Positions 1 to 12,800 of a DNA stretch of 64,000 nt are shown here, piece after piece. How positions within the stretch are numbered: the stretch's first letter is position 1; each line of letters begins with the position of its first letter. The notes below the pieces were generated by a model. It saw only the letters and a list, made by a program, of their open reading frames with translations, was not told the origin of the DNA and did no database searches. A program made the position numbers and the translations under genes. Source of the DNA: Monarcha castaneiventris obscurior. Lineage: Eukaryota > Chordata > Aves > Passeriformes > Monarchidae. The stretch covers positions 24,081,001 to 24,145,000 of the forward strand of contig JAMPIT010000566.1 in NCBI GenBank assembly GCA_026261815.1, in the 5' to 3' direction.

Positions 1-3000
1 GCACACTCACAGTAACAGTGGAAATGAAATGAGGGGGAAGAAAAGTGAAATGTTGTTTATGTTTTTCTCTTTAAATCATGTTTCATCAATTATGTCCTGC
101 ATACATACTTATTTTGTTGAGAACAGTCATACAAACAGAAAGATAAACTGGACTCATGATACATTATTGTACAAACTGATTGTTTTGCACACATAAAAAT
201 ATAATACACAAGATACTTCTAATCTGAAATTTAAGTTGTTTTAAAGAGTTGAACACCCACATACCATAAGGAGTTAGCACAGATTGTTGTTAAGCCTAGT
301 CCTGAGCTTTTTTATAACCCTATATAAGTGTTAAATTATGGCAAGTTGCTCGTGTTGGTTTTTAAAATTGAAAACAAGTTGTCAAAGATTAATCCATTCC
401 AGAGGCCAGCCACTAGGCTAAAACAATAAAGAGTCAACTAGAGGCTGAGTTTAAATGAAACAGGAAGTGTAGCTGAGATGTTAAAGACAAAAAACTTGAT
501 ATTTTTACACCCACAAATCCCACAGGGCTCTTGTAGAGTGAAAATGCTGAGAAAACCTGTCTGAAAATCCAATAAATAAATCATTATTCCATTCCATCTA
601 GACTCTTGAAAATATTGAAAAGAAAAAGACTTAATCTTCCTTTTTCAATGTGAACGACTTTAATATAAAATTTAGGTACAATCTTTTGCCTTTATTATTT
701 TTTTGCTTGTTAGAATTGGATAGGCGTGCTTATATTTTACTTTCAGGCTATTTTAGCAGAGCATTCTACCAAAAAACTTCAAAAAGGGGGTCCCATCAAG
801 TATTCTAGAGAATCTGTCATCTGAAACTATATTTAATAAAATACCATGACATATCAGCAGAAGATGGAGTGGGTAGAAATCTCAGAAATAGGTATGAATG
901 AAGATATATCTGGGAGAACCTAAAAGCCTCTGCAAACAACTCGGTGTCTCATAAAAACATAGACAGTGATAAATAGTCTTAATACTTTGATGTTGATTTA
1001 TTAAGGGCTGGGAGTTTAAAGAATTATTTAGTATCACAAGATATCTAGACAGAAACCCTGAACCAAGTAACAACAGTGAATTAGGTTAGTTGTCCAAGCT
1101 TAATCCTAACTGGATGTATCTGCTCAGAGACAAACCACGATTGTAATAAGCATCAGATGAATATAAGTAGATCAGGACTGAGATAAATGGACAGCTTGCA
1201 TTCTATTTATACTTCCACATTATGCTGCTGAGCCACTTCTGCCAGTCTTTCCTCACAGAAGAAAGATCTCTCAAAAAAAAAAAAAAACAACCTAAAATAA
1301 AACCTAAACCTAATATAATGTTTCATAATTTAAATGTACAATAACAAGCACACAAAAATTTGCAATATATAAGATTAGGGTTTCAGTATTCTGGAAGCGT
1401 TAACATTTAACTGTCAAGATAACAAAAAGCTCTTAAAGCCTAACATCTGTCCCTCTAATTTAGGTAATCTTACATTGCATGTCTGAATTTCCTGTGGGTT
1501 AGCAATAAATGTGACCCATCTCCAAAAGAACAAGTTCCTTCACCATTAGCAATAGAAAATACTCTGAAAATCACAGTGGATCAGAGAAATAACTAGAGGA
1601 GGATGTCTCTTTATGACCAGCCACGTGAAGTGAGGTTTAGCATCTAACAAGACAGCACTTCCACTTTGTCCTTTCACTTTTGAAGGCAACTGGCAATCAA
1701 TTTCAAAAGCTCAGAGATGTTCTAGGAAAGAGTAAGGAAACTGCATATACACTGACAAAGACCAGGAGGTCAGAACATGGGAAAAGCCTGATTAGCATCC
1801 ACTGCCAATGCAAAGCAGCAGGTAAATCCACTGTGATATTGGAGCTAATTATGCAACTGCCACCACCAGTTCACTCATTTACTTAAATTCTACCAAGTAA
1901 AATGACCTGGAGGGTGACAATTACAGGTTGTGATTGAACAGATTTGTCAGAGGTATGAGGTCTACCTTTTTGGTCAGAAGTGAGAGCATGTGAAGAGGAA
2001 TCTGTTCACATTAGGAAGCTCCTGGGAATTCTTTCAGTCCTATGCTTGATGTGGATCCCTACTTTTACCCAGCCACAGTGTCCCAGCTCTGTGTTCAGCA
2101 CCCGACTGCTGCTGCTCTGTGAGCCCAATGCAAGGGAGGGAGGAGGCCGCAGCAGGTGGGGGCCTGTAGAGAATGGATTTTCGCAGCAAGAGAAGGAGAA
2201 AGAAAGTGATGGGAGACCTTTGGTGCCTGCACACTATGGAGTCACTGCAAGAGGAAGCTGCTGATGAAAATCAGATAAAACAATTGGCAGCAAAAAGAAG
2301 TGGCTTAAGATGGTTTATCAAATACAGTTTTATTGGCAATGTCCTATAATGATGCTATCATTTCAGGCTTATCAGCCATTCCCTGCACATACACTCTGAG
2401 GCACTGTGGTCGTTCCCATCATGTACTAGCTAATAATCAAACTAAGGGACTCAGGATAAGTAGCTGAATTTATATGTTGAGTTACGCTAGTGAAAGCTCC
2501 ATTCAAAAATCACCTGCATCTAATACGTGTATATATATGCCTATGCAACCACATATGAATGTATAGAAATGAAAAACACATACAGTCAATGACACTGACT
2601 GACCTTCCAGCAAGCACCTCTGTGCAGAATCAGCTGGGGAAGAGACAACCAAAATTTGATGTTAGAAAAACTTTTGCTGGCATTTAGGAATATTTGATTA
2701 TGCTCAAAATAGTATTCAAGTTCGAAAGTTGTATCTTTTTAACAACTACAGCAGGTACACAGTACATTCCCATGAGGCTGAGTTCTGGTAGAAGCAGACA
2801 GAGAAGGGGTTTGTATGCATTTACACTCTAGACAGACGCTGCTGCTCTCCCCAGCCGGATCTGCCACATTTGAGATTAGCAAACAGCTCACTAATGAAAC
2901 CTGCACTTCCTTAGTTTCTCTACAGGAGACAGAGCACCTGGGAACACAATACTTAATTGTTCAAGAGGGGCTGACTTTGCTGAGGGCCAGGAAAATGCAA

Positions 3001-6000
3001 ACTCCATGATTAGATCGGTGATTTTCAGAAGGTCATTTCCTGCAGATGATACCTTTGACAACTATGAAATGCAAAACATTGTATAGACCATGGATCAATG
3101 CATCCAGACAGGTCCCAGCAGGGGTGGGCCCTGGCTACAGCTTCAGGTGTTCTCAATAATCTAAAGTGTACAGAAGGAAATCACTGCTGAGCACCTACAT
3201 AAACAGAGGATGTTGTCTTGCTGTGCTGCCACAGGCCAGGAGCACCCTTTCAGCCTTCAGTCTCTGCTACCCTAAACTTCCTTCCTCTGAAAATTTTTCT
3301 GTTGCCACGTGCTTTAGACCCAAGGGATCCAATGCTCAGTTCTCACATCTTCTCTTATCAGACTTCAATTCTTCTCCACTTTTCACAATCCCCTCTTAGT
3401 CTCTTCATGAATGGGCTATTAATAAAACGAGAGAGTTTTCAGTTGAGTGGCTGCTTTGAAATTCTTCTGCATGCACTGTTACACCAATTACAAATGTATA
3501 TGGCAGTAATCCACTCAGCACAGAAGAAGTAGTGCTATTAATACTTTACAAAGCTTGTATGCAGCTGTAAGTAATACCTTTTAGGGACCTTTCAAAAATG
3601 CTGCAAAAATCCCTAGGTTGTAAGAAGTTCATACAATTTTTCTCAGGTTACTGTTAGGATGCAGCACAGCAGGTTGTGCACTGTAGTCTTCTGAAATGGT
3701 TATAGAAGTAAATCACATAAACATTTGGAGAAGGAATGAGATTTTCATAATATTAATGAACATTCATTAACTGCTGATTTCAATGATGCTCATGTCACCC
3801 TCTAGCAAAGTAGGATTTTTTCTGTGTACAGATAAGCATGCTTAATTGAACTGGGATGAAGGGATTTCTGGTGGATGTTCAACAGTTGCCTAGACAGTCA
3901 AAGTTTTAGTTTGTTCATAGTTAGTTGGCCTCATTCTGCTTATCAGCTATTCAGTTTAAATAGACATATTTTAATTACACAGTCAAAATAAAGACATGCA
4001 AGCAAATATATCTAAACACAGTGAGAGAGAGACCAAGGGTCTTTATGCCATCCAGAACTGCAACAAGTCCATGCTTCAGTTTAGTAGTGAAAAGCTGTTT
4101 GAGAACTAAGAATCAACAATTTCCTTCTGAAAACTTAAAATAAATGCTAAGTATGACATGCAGTTACTATCATTGTAACCTTCAAAAAGACTGAGAAACT
4201 CATTCCATCTAGAGCACCTTACCAACAAGCACCAACACTGAATACAGCCACAATCACACAGGCACTTTTTTTGACCTGACTCCATACTGCTGCCAAAAGG
4301 AGGATTCCTGCTCCCAGCGGCTTCTTGCTTCCTTTGTGTGGGCATTTGCATTTGTGCAGCCTAACAGTGAATTATGCATGGATACGTTCCAGGTAGGGCA
4401 AGCAGAGCAGAGACACGTGATGCAGCTCCTGGTTGAAGAAGTCAATAATGATGGTGTACAAAGGGGCATGTGGAATGCTGCTGAAATTGTATCTATTGAT
4501 TTCCATGGGTGTATTATTTAATGAGTATTTCCTAAAATAGTACTGCAAAACGTGCTTGTGTTTGGATTCTTCAGCTGAGATGTTCACATGATTTAATAAA
4601 ATAGCATTACTAATGACTATTTATGGCTGTACATTTAGAACCCAAATAAAGGCACAATGGGTAAATACATCATTGGAGTTACAGCTGCCAAACAAATTAT
4701 TACATCAAAATGTGTTGAAAGACACTGAGGATTTTGTGAATTAAATATATGAAGTAGAAATAGGCAGTGATGAAATCATGGCTCCTCTTGACATAATCAT
4801 ACAGCACAGAAACACTGGGAGAAATAACATTGTTAGTATGTAAGGTACTGAGAAAGAAAAAGTCAAGACATTACCAAAAAATCATAGGTTATACCTCAGC
4901 CTGCATATTCTCTGACGTGACCAAATCCTGCAAAGGGCACAAAATATGGGTCCCCATAGCTGTAGAGCCATACAACCAAACGTCAATCCCAGCTAACAGT
5001 CCCTTTCTCCCTCCCAAATTTTGATCTCAATTGTTGCATTTGGATTCACAGATTAATTTTTTCCAGACATTCTAAATGCTATCAGTGAAGACAGGACTGT
5101 GACAGCAGTTTTTGTATGTTCCTCTTTTATTATCCCATTGCTTCACTCTTCATCACCAAACTGACTTCATCAATCCCAGTTTGTTTGAGGAAGATCATGA
5201 TGACACTGAAGACAGAACTATCCAGGAAGAGGGGCACAAGTGCTCCCACTGAAAGACTGATACTGAGGACTTGGTCACAGGGGTGCAGCAGTTGGGATCT
5301 TTAAGGAGAGTGATCTGCTCCAGAAAGTTGGCATCTCCTCCAGGTGACAAATACTCCATCCACCATGCCATATATACTGTCCCTGTGCATTTAAACTGTG
5401 TGTATTTTGGTCTCTGCACACATTCCATCCTCAAATACAGAAAAAGTGATTTGCTTTCCAAACAACCTCCAGCATTTCCCCTGGATGACTGACAACAGTT
5501 AGCAGAGCAGGTTGTTCAGGAATCAGTAGTGGAATGCCAAACCCAAGGATTGGATGATCTAGGAAACTGGTCCTCTCCCTGTGCAATCCAACACAAATCA
5601 GGGACTTGATCACAGGAGCAATCTTCGCTCAGATTTGTGATGTGTAGGCCACCAGCACCAAGCACCTCTATAAGTTATGTACAGGTCTGCATGGGATATT
5701 TTTTATTTTGTATCCTTAAATACAAGCAGGGCATCTGGAAAGCATTATGCAAACTGACTTTCCCTTTCAGAAGAACTTATGAGATTCCCAGATATATCCC
5801 AGGAGTGAGAAGCAGGTAAGAAAACAAAACAAAAAAAGCACAGATACTGCAGTTCATATTAAATATATACAACACTCAAATATTCAAAACTCCCCAGCTG
5901 CTCTCAAAGCCAAATAAATCCAGATCAAAACTAAAGTAGTATCAGAGAAAAGGCTGTAACTGAGTGCAGAAATTTTGCAGAACAGAGGCTTAACTTTAGT

Positions 6001-6524
6001 TTATATGAACTATTTTATTAAACCACAAATTATACTATGCTCTGCTTTGCAGCTACATTCCTGGACTTTGCTGCTGTTCTGGATACTATTAATATCTCAC
6101 CACATTTCCCTATGTTCAATCACTTAATTCTCTTCAAACATTTAAAGCAATCTGTGACAACCAGTACAATGTATACTATATGTCTATATAAAACAGTAAA
6201 TAACTGAAAGAAACAACTGTCTACTATGAAAATTGACACAAACAAATTATTTCAAGTAGCAAGACCTAGAAGCCTTCATATAGTCACCATGCTTTGATCT
6301 ATTAAAAATCAATTTAGAGTGAGCTGCAAAATTTTCTGCTCTGCCACAATGGCACTGGAGCACCTGTACACTTTGCTGCAAAGGTTTTCACCTGCAGGAA
6401 AACTTTTAACACTGCTGACTACCACCAAAATCCACCAGATAGCCAGGTAATGGGTCTGATGTGCCCTGTGTATGTACCTATGGACACAGAAGACTCCTGA
6501 ATGCCTCCATCCTGGATCATCTCC
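1..6524. other. Noncoding AT-rich stretch
   Basis: No gene is recognisable here. The open frames are all under about 105 codons, lack family motifs and overlap each other on both strands, as expected by chance. A 15-base poly-A run lies at 1273-1287. One short segment at 5771-5815 is flanked by good splice-site consensus sequences and is listed separately. Segments near 3.7-3.9 kb look like ordered single-copy sequence that could be conserved noncoding DNA, but this cannot be judged from one genome. Confidence 0.6.
5771..5815 (+). other. Possible 45-bp exon (weak)
   Basis: This plus-strand segment is preceded by a pyrimidine-rich acceptor (tgactttccctttcag) and followed directly by a CAG|GTAAGA donor, both close to consensus. 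One of its frames is open (RTYEIPRYIPGVRSR, starting at the second base). It stands alone: no neighbouring plus-strand exon was found, and the only supported gene in the window lies on the other strand. Chance pairs of splice signals are common in 64 kb, so this is only a candidate. Confidence 0.12.
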
Positions 6525-6651
6525 ACTGTTGGAGGCATTCAAGACTCAACCAAGCATGTCTCTAAGAGGCAGCTTGGCTTTGAGCAGCTGGTTGGACTAG
6601 ATGATACCCATAAAAACTCTTCCCAATCTAAATTATTCTATAATCATCTGG
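6525..6651 (+). mobile_element. CR1 LINE 3'-end fragment
   Basis: This is a 5'-truncated CR1 tail in plus orientation. It contains 'ttggaggcattcaagactc', 'ctttgagcagctggttggactagatgat' split over the usual end of ORF2, then the 3' untranslated end finishing 'aattattctataatcatctg'. That ending is a diverged form of the 'ATTCTATGAT' repeats that terminate avian CR1. It has no coding capacity, and its divergence suggests an old insertion. The 5' limit is approximate and may begin near 6490. Confidence 0.8.
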
Positions 6652-7242
6652 TCCATTTAGCTCCCTCACCGTTACCCAGTAGTTTTCACTGCTTTGATTC
6701 CCACAGAGGAAACGGGAACCATTTCCAGTGCTTAATTTATGTCGGTTGTTTCAATTTCTCAGTGAATTAATAATTTAGCAGAATTTTATCCTCCTTATTT
6801 TAGAGTTGTGCAAAGAGGCCAAGTGGAAAAGTAAAACATTAAATTATTTACAAGTTGTATACACATGCAGGCAGATAAATGGTGCATCATATATTTAGCA
6901 GTTGTTACAAAGTACAGAAACAGTAAGCGTGATGGCCAAAGTCCTTTGTCTAAGGAGAGAAAACTAATCTTCAAATCTGTGTTAATTTTTTTAGGCATAA
7001 AAAAGGGCTAAAGCAAATGTATTTAAGGTAGATTCAAAGTTTGTGCAAACTTCAGAGCTACCAGAGTCAGCAGTTTCTGTCTGCAAATGAAGTAATGAGG
7101 CTCCATTCCCCTGCTGGCAAAATTCTTCACAAAAGGCAATTAAAACACTGTTCCATGTTTTAGGAGGATGGAATTGAATAAATCACAAGTGTGCAGAACT
7201 GTCAAGTGTTGGCAGGTGATTATCACAGACTGGGAGAATAAA

Positions 7243-7260
7243 TTACAAATTCATTTGTAA
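7243..7260. repeat. Short palindrome, 8-bp arms
   Basis: The arms ttacaaat and atttgtaa are exact reverse complements around a 2-base centre. They lie in a stretch of ordered, non-repetitive AT-rich sequence at about 7.13-7.28 kb. The palindrome could be a homeodomain-type dimer site or chance; nothing else supports a function. Confidence 0.35.
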
Positions 7261-8107
7261 TGGGTAGACTGTGCTATAAAACAACAAACAGATCCTAAAT
7301 CCTTAAGTCTCCAATTACCAACCTTATTCAGTTTGCTTTAATAAAGGATTACATCTTCTTATTTTGGTGCTCTAGAAATAAATAACTAATATTAAACTGC
7401 TGAATTTTTATACAACTCCAAATAACCTCAACACATGATGAAGACTAGGACAGCAAACAGAATTCCTCATAATTCAACCTTTCTAAATGTACTTACTGCC
7501 TTACACATGCAGCTGAACAACTTCCTTCAAATAAAATTTAACCAGAAATAGGTTTGAAAAATGGAAACAGTTTTGAAGTACCACGCTCTGAGTGTTTTCT
7601 ACAAAGGAACTGCAAAACAGAACAAATACCGCTACACATTTTTTTTCCCCTGTAACTTCACATTCTTCTTGAAAACTGATTTAAAATATATTTCTTTCTT
7701 AATGTGCATATATTTTACACAAAGACCTTCTGTTAAAATTCATCTGGCTATCTGAACCCTGCCTTCCCCCAAATGCACATAGAAAGACACAGTCATTAAA
7801 GGATTGGCAGAACAAGATCGCCTTTCTTTTCTGAAGGGGGCCCTACCAACAAAGAACCTCCAAAAGTAGTCTTTATTGTTAGGTGCTGGGTGATGCAATC
7901 TTCTACAGAAGTGAAGATCTAGGATCTACTTCCTCCATGTCCAAACAAGCACACATATCTCTTATCCACACTGTATTAGCAGTCTTCTACTCTCTGTTTC
8001 TGACAAACTGTTCCGGCATGTCACTAACTTTAAGCTCAGCAGGAACCCCTTCGAGCACCCACAAGTAGCTCCACCACAGCCAGAAGGTAGTTTTCTCTCT
8101 GGAAGGT

Positions 8108-8147
8108 GCACATAAGCTCTGTGCACCAGAGCACATAAGCTCTGGTG
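8108..8147. repeat. Duplicated 13-mer with 9-bp hairpin
   Basis: The 13-mer gcacataagctct occurs at 8108-8120 and again at 8131-8143. The second copy forms an exact inverted repeat: caccagagc at 8124-8132 pairs with gctctggtg at 8139-8147 around a 6-base loop. This looks like a local duplication that created a hairpin. No known element is recognised. Confidence 0.6.
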
Positions 8148-9839
8148 TGATGACAGCACGCCAGAAGTCAAGGGGTCAAAGCACCCGCAGCCCTGGGGCT
8201 TGCCATGGCTCCCCAGAAACACTCACTCTGGCCTGGAGCTCACTCCTTTCCCTGATGCAAGCCCCTGCCTCCTCTCACTGGTAGAAAAACCACCAGGTGT
8301 GGGAGGTAAAAGGATCCCCAGCAGAGAACATGTGGCTGCTGGCACAGGGTGGGCACCAGCCCACAGCTTGGGGAAGGCTGGTCAGTGAGACTGCAGCAAA
8401 ATGGGAAAGGAGGCCAGACAGAGTCAACTTCTAGTGGAAGGAGACACTACAAGGAGGCCTGTGGAAGGAAAGGAACTTGGTACTGGGGAGGGGCAGCTGG
8501 GGACTGAAAAGGAGAGAGGGCAGAGGAAATACAGGCACTGGGAGGTGTGGTGTGAGGCTGGGTGCAGCAGATGGACCTCAGGCAGGAGACTTGAGGAGGG
8601 ACCTGCTTAGGACAGAGGTAGCAGGAGCAGAGGCCAGGATGAGAGCTAACCTCTCAGGGCTCTGAGGAGAGGAGAGAGCAGCTCTACCATGCAAAGGAAA
8701 CTGCTTCTGGCTTTGCCAGAATGCTCCTGTGCCTCCTGCTCAGTGCTGGGGACTGATCCTCCAGCTACTTGGAGTAGCTGCTTTGCTGTAGCATCTCACA
8801 GGTGAAGAAGACTTGGGATCATGCTGTTCATATTGTATCGATACAGAAATGCTCCCTTCCATGCAGGCAGGGATAGAGGGGGAGAGACAGGGTTGTAGAT
8901 GTGCAAACAACACATCATAATAAGAAATAACATAATTACAGTTTATTTTTACAAGTTTTGATGGTTATGGAGTGCAATTTTTAATTAAGTATAAAACACA
9001 ATGCCTTGGGTGAGAGACCTACTCTTTCATGACCTTATAGATCAGCAGACAGAGCAAAAAACACAAGGCCTCAAAGGAGCAAGCACTGGGCAATCATTCA
9101 AACCTAGATGTACCTTGTTTCCTTTTCAGAATAAATCTCATGCCTCAATTTCATCATTTAAGGCACTTTTCCAACTGAAAGAAGAAATTCAAGAGCTTGA
9201 ATGTATTCTCATCAAACAGCAACATAAGAATTGATAGCAGAAACAAAGTATAAAAATGTCTCTCATATTAACTTTGCAAGTATTATAAATTATTAATAAA
9301 AGTTAATAACCAGTAAATGACCAAAATGTTCTCAGATAATAGTTAAGATTAATAATTTAGCACTGAAAAATAAGTTTATTATGAATATAGACTTCTAAAT
9401 GAAAAGACAAACATCTAATAAGTATGCTTCATTTCAAGGCTAGCAAAACAGCACATAGCGGCTATGAAATTATTTTTTTCTTGGACAGAACAGGACAAAT
9501 GGCAAATCTTAACAATATTTGCAGCTCTCAACAGATGACTTGGAAAAAATCAAAAAAGGTGTCTCATTAAAAAAATACTTCTAGCTCTTCTTATTGCAGT
9601 TGATTGCTTACACATACTTGAAAGTTGTTACTAATATAATGTACACTTTGTCTCTAGTTTAAACAATGCTGCTTTTCAAACTTTTTCTCTGACTCTGGAC
9701 TCAGCTAAGGCAAGTTTGTAAATTGATAAACTCAACCAGAAAACAAAAGATAAATGAAAGTCACAACAAAATGTCACTTTTTAGATTCAATATGTACACT
9801 CAACATTCAGCCTTGCACCTTCCCAGATCACCATCCCAT

Positions 9840-9871
9840 CATTTGTTTCTTTAGACATTTGTTTCTTTAGC
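9840..9871. repeat. Two tandem 16-bp copies
   Basis: catttgtttctttaga is followed directly by catttgtttctttagc, differing only in the last base. This is a simple recent tandem duplication. Confidence 0.8.
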
Positions 9872-12800
9872 CATAGTACAAGGTCAAGATGCAAAGGGAA
9901 ACACAGAGTCTAAGTCAATCACTGGTTGCATCTCCATCCTATTAACTCACAAGGTCAGTTAAAAATGTGGCACTTGAAGAAATTCTGGTATTAGTTTATA
10001 CATACTAGAATCTGAATTTCCCTGTAATTTCTAACTATACAGTTCTGATCTTCAAAGTAAAGTATTGCTTAGCACATCATGTATTTGTTTAAGAGGTGTG
10101 AAAAAATTAAGTTTGGATAAGTGGTACCATACAAAATGTAGCTATTTCTATCTTTCACAGCAATCAAATAAAATCTTGTGTGAAAACAAACTGTGTGCAG
10201 ATATTATATCTTGAAGTACAGCAGTCCTCAGTTACAGGCAGGGGAGAGAATGAACAGAAATGTCACATGTTTCTATTTCATGCAACATGGAAGACTAGGA
10301 GCCTGATACTACACCTACTGAAATGAACTTCAAGATAACTGGTGAGCTCAAAATTCAATTAAATCTTGACAGAAGCTTGCATCAGACTCAGTCGAGAAAC
10401 TGGGCTTAATGGGCAGTGGATCCATGCAGATCTCTGCAGAAATCAAGTACCCACAGCATGGTAACAAACAGATCAAGCAGCTTCTCTCTGCTTTGCCAGT
10501 CGACAAGCTAACAGCCATAATGTTCTACCAAAAACCACCCATTTCAGATTTGAAGTTAACCAAGACAGTAAACTTCTAAAGAGATGATTGTACTTGATTC
10601 AGTTATCCAGGAAACACAAATTGCGGGAGACGGTCATGGGGGTTTCACCATTTCTCCTCTTAATTAACTGCAGACTGCTAGTGAAGGAACAGTCATACCC
10701 CATATCCCTGTTTCTCCAATGCCATGGCCATGTGTTCTCACTGTTGCCCTGGTATCAGCTCAAATGACCTCAGGAAAAAAGAAAAGCAAATTTCTGTTGA
10801 ATCAACAACCAGTTTAATGGTTCAAACAACTGCAACGTACCCACCTGATACAAGAAAAACCATGGGAAGCTAAAGGAAAGGGAGAAAAAAAAGCAGATGT
10901 GCTTGGAAAGTGGTTTGGGACCAACTGTTTTCAAAAAGCTTAAAAAACTAAAAACTTTATTAGAAGTGCTTGCTGGTGGGTTTTGCTTTTGTTTGTTTGG
11001 ATTTTTTAAACTGGTCTCATTAGGTAGCAGCAACATGGTTTATTAATAGCAAACTGCTGCTTGACATTAGAAACTTTTGTGTGTGGAAACTCCAGTTTTG
11101 TTGACTGGCCACCTAACAGCTGTCAGAACCTAATAAGCTCAGCAAATGTTGACTCTACGCCATAGAAACCCACAACTCTGCATCAAGTATGTTGAAATGT
11201 GATATTTTACGCCATTTTTCAAACAATTTCTCAAAAACTAGGAAAAAAAGCTACAAAGATGGAAACAAAAACATTGGAGCACAAATGCTATTTCATGTCT
11301 TGACTGTTCATAACCTAACTTTGGTTGCTTGCTGACAGAAGCAGCTGAGGTGAAGAGTAAGACCAGGTGACAGCCCCGGATATCCAGGTTGACACAGAGT
11401 CATCACCGACCAGACGCCTCCCAGGCTGCCTCCGGATGGGACGGGTGTTGCTGTTTCCCTAAGCTCCCACCCTTGCCGTGCCCCGACTTTATCAGGGGAG
11501 GAGACGCTCAAGTGCCAAGCTCTGCCTCGCCCTGCTCCCTCCCATCCCACCTCATCTCTAGGAGAGGAAACCCAGGTGACTGAGCTGGGCAGGAGCAACA
11601 ACAGGACTCTCACTTCTGCAAGCATGGGACCAGACCTGCCGAGAGATACCACGAGGCACACACCCCTTATCCTCCCAAACGAGAAAAACTGCTTGAAGCC
11701 CACTGGCAGTTCTGTGCAGTGATGCGCCTGACCTTATTTCTGCTGGGAATGTTCCTCCCTCCCTCCCTCATCAATTCCACCACACTTGTCTGATGTTTCC
11801 TTTTCTGCTGTGTCAAATACAGATAACAAGTTACTCGAGGCAGGGATCTGTCGAGAGCAGTATAGCTCATCTGCAAAGGATTTGGCAGGCTGTACAAAAA
11901 ATGGAGCAGAGCAGATGACCAGCCTTTAAAACAAACACAATTTCATTTATTCATAGCTTCATAACTTACTAATTCATTGCCTAATGTATTATTAGCGACA
12001 CACTAAAAATTGGGCTTTGACCCTCAAAATTCCTTTCTAAAGGCAAAAATAGTTAAACTAAGTTCTTCTGCAATTACCAATCCACTGGTAATTTTCAGTC
12101 TGAGGTCTCCAGCATTAATGATGCTATAAAATTAAACCTGACACTTTTCATAACTTTTTCCTGAGTACTTTCCAACTCCAGTAAATTGTAGCCAGTGCAG
12201 CTGCCTGTGAAGCATTCTGATCTCAATGGGATGAAGTGTCCCTGATGGACAGGGCAGCCCTTGCAGTCCTGGACAGGCTGTAGGGCAGGGTCTGTGGAGA
12301 GGCAAGATCTGCAAACCTCCAGCACAGCAGAGCAGCACACAGGTGGCAAGGCTTGTGAGAACCCCACAGAGGCTAATGAACAAAAATACCCCCCTGCAAG
12401 GCTAACCCACAGCTGATCTGCTGCCAGGAGCAGGAAGCAGAGAAAAAGGTTAGGAAAAAGAGCAGAGTGGATGTACACATCATATTTCCTTTTCTTCCAC
12501 GCGTATCTTTAAAATTGAATACTATAAATTACATTTGTTGCTATTTAATGACACAGGTCGAGCTCTCTTTACCAGCCACACATCACATGTCTCACATGTC
12601 AGGAAAACTTGCAGACTGGTTGTCGAACCAGCAAGGCTGCTGGTCCAGGGTGGTGCTGATACCGAGTGAGATGGAAGGCTCCTCTGTCTCGTAGCACTGC
12701 CTGCTCCTGCTTTCCTTCTCAGGCAGGATGCACACCAAAGAGCCATCAGCCACGCTGCAGCTCAGGCAATGTCCACGTGCAGAAAGTCACGAGCTACTTG

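Noticed and set aside
11308..11703. 131-codon minus-strand frame in a GC-richer patch
   Set aside because: No domain or splice sites; CpG content is modest and the opposite strand is also open.
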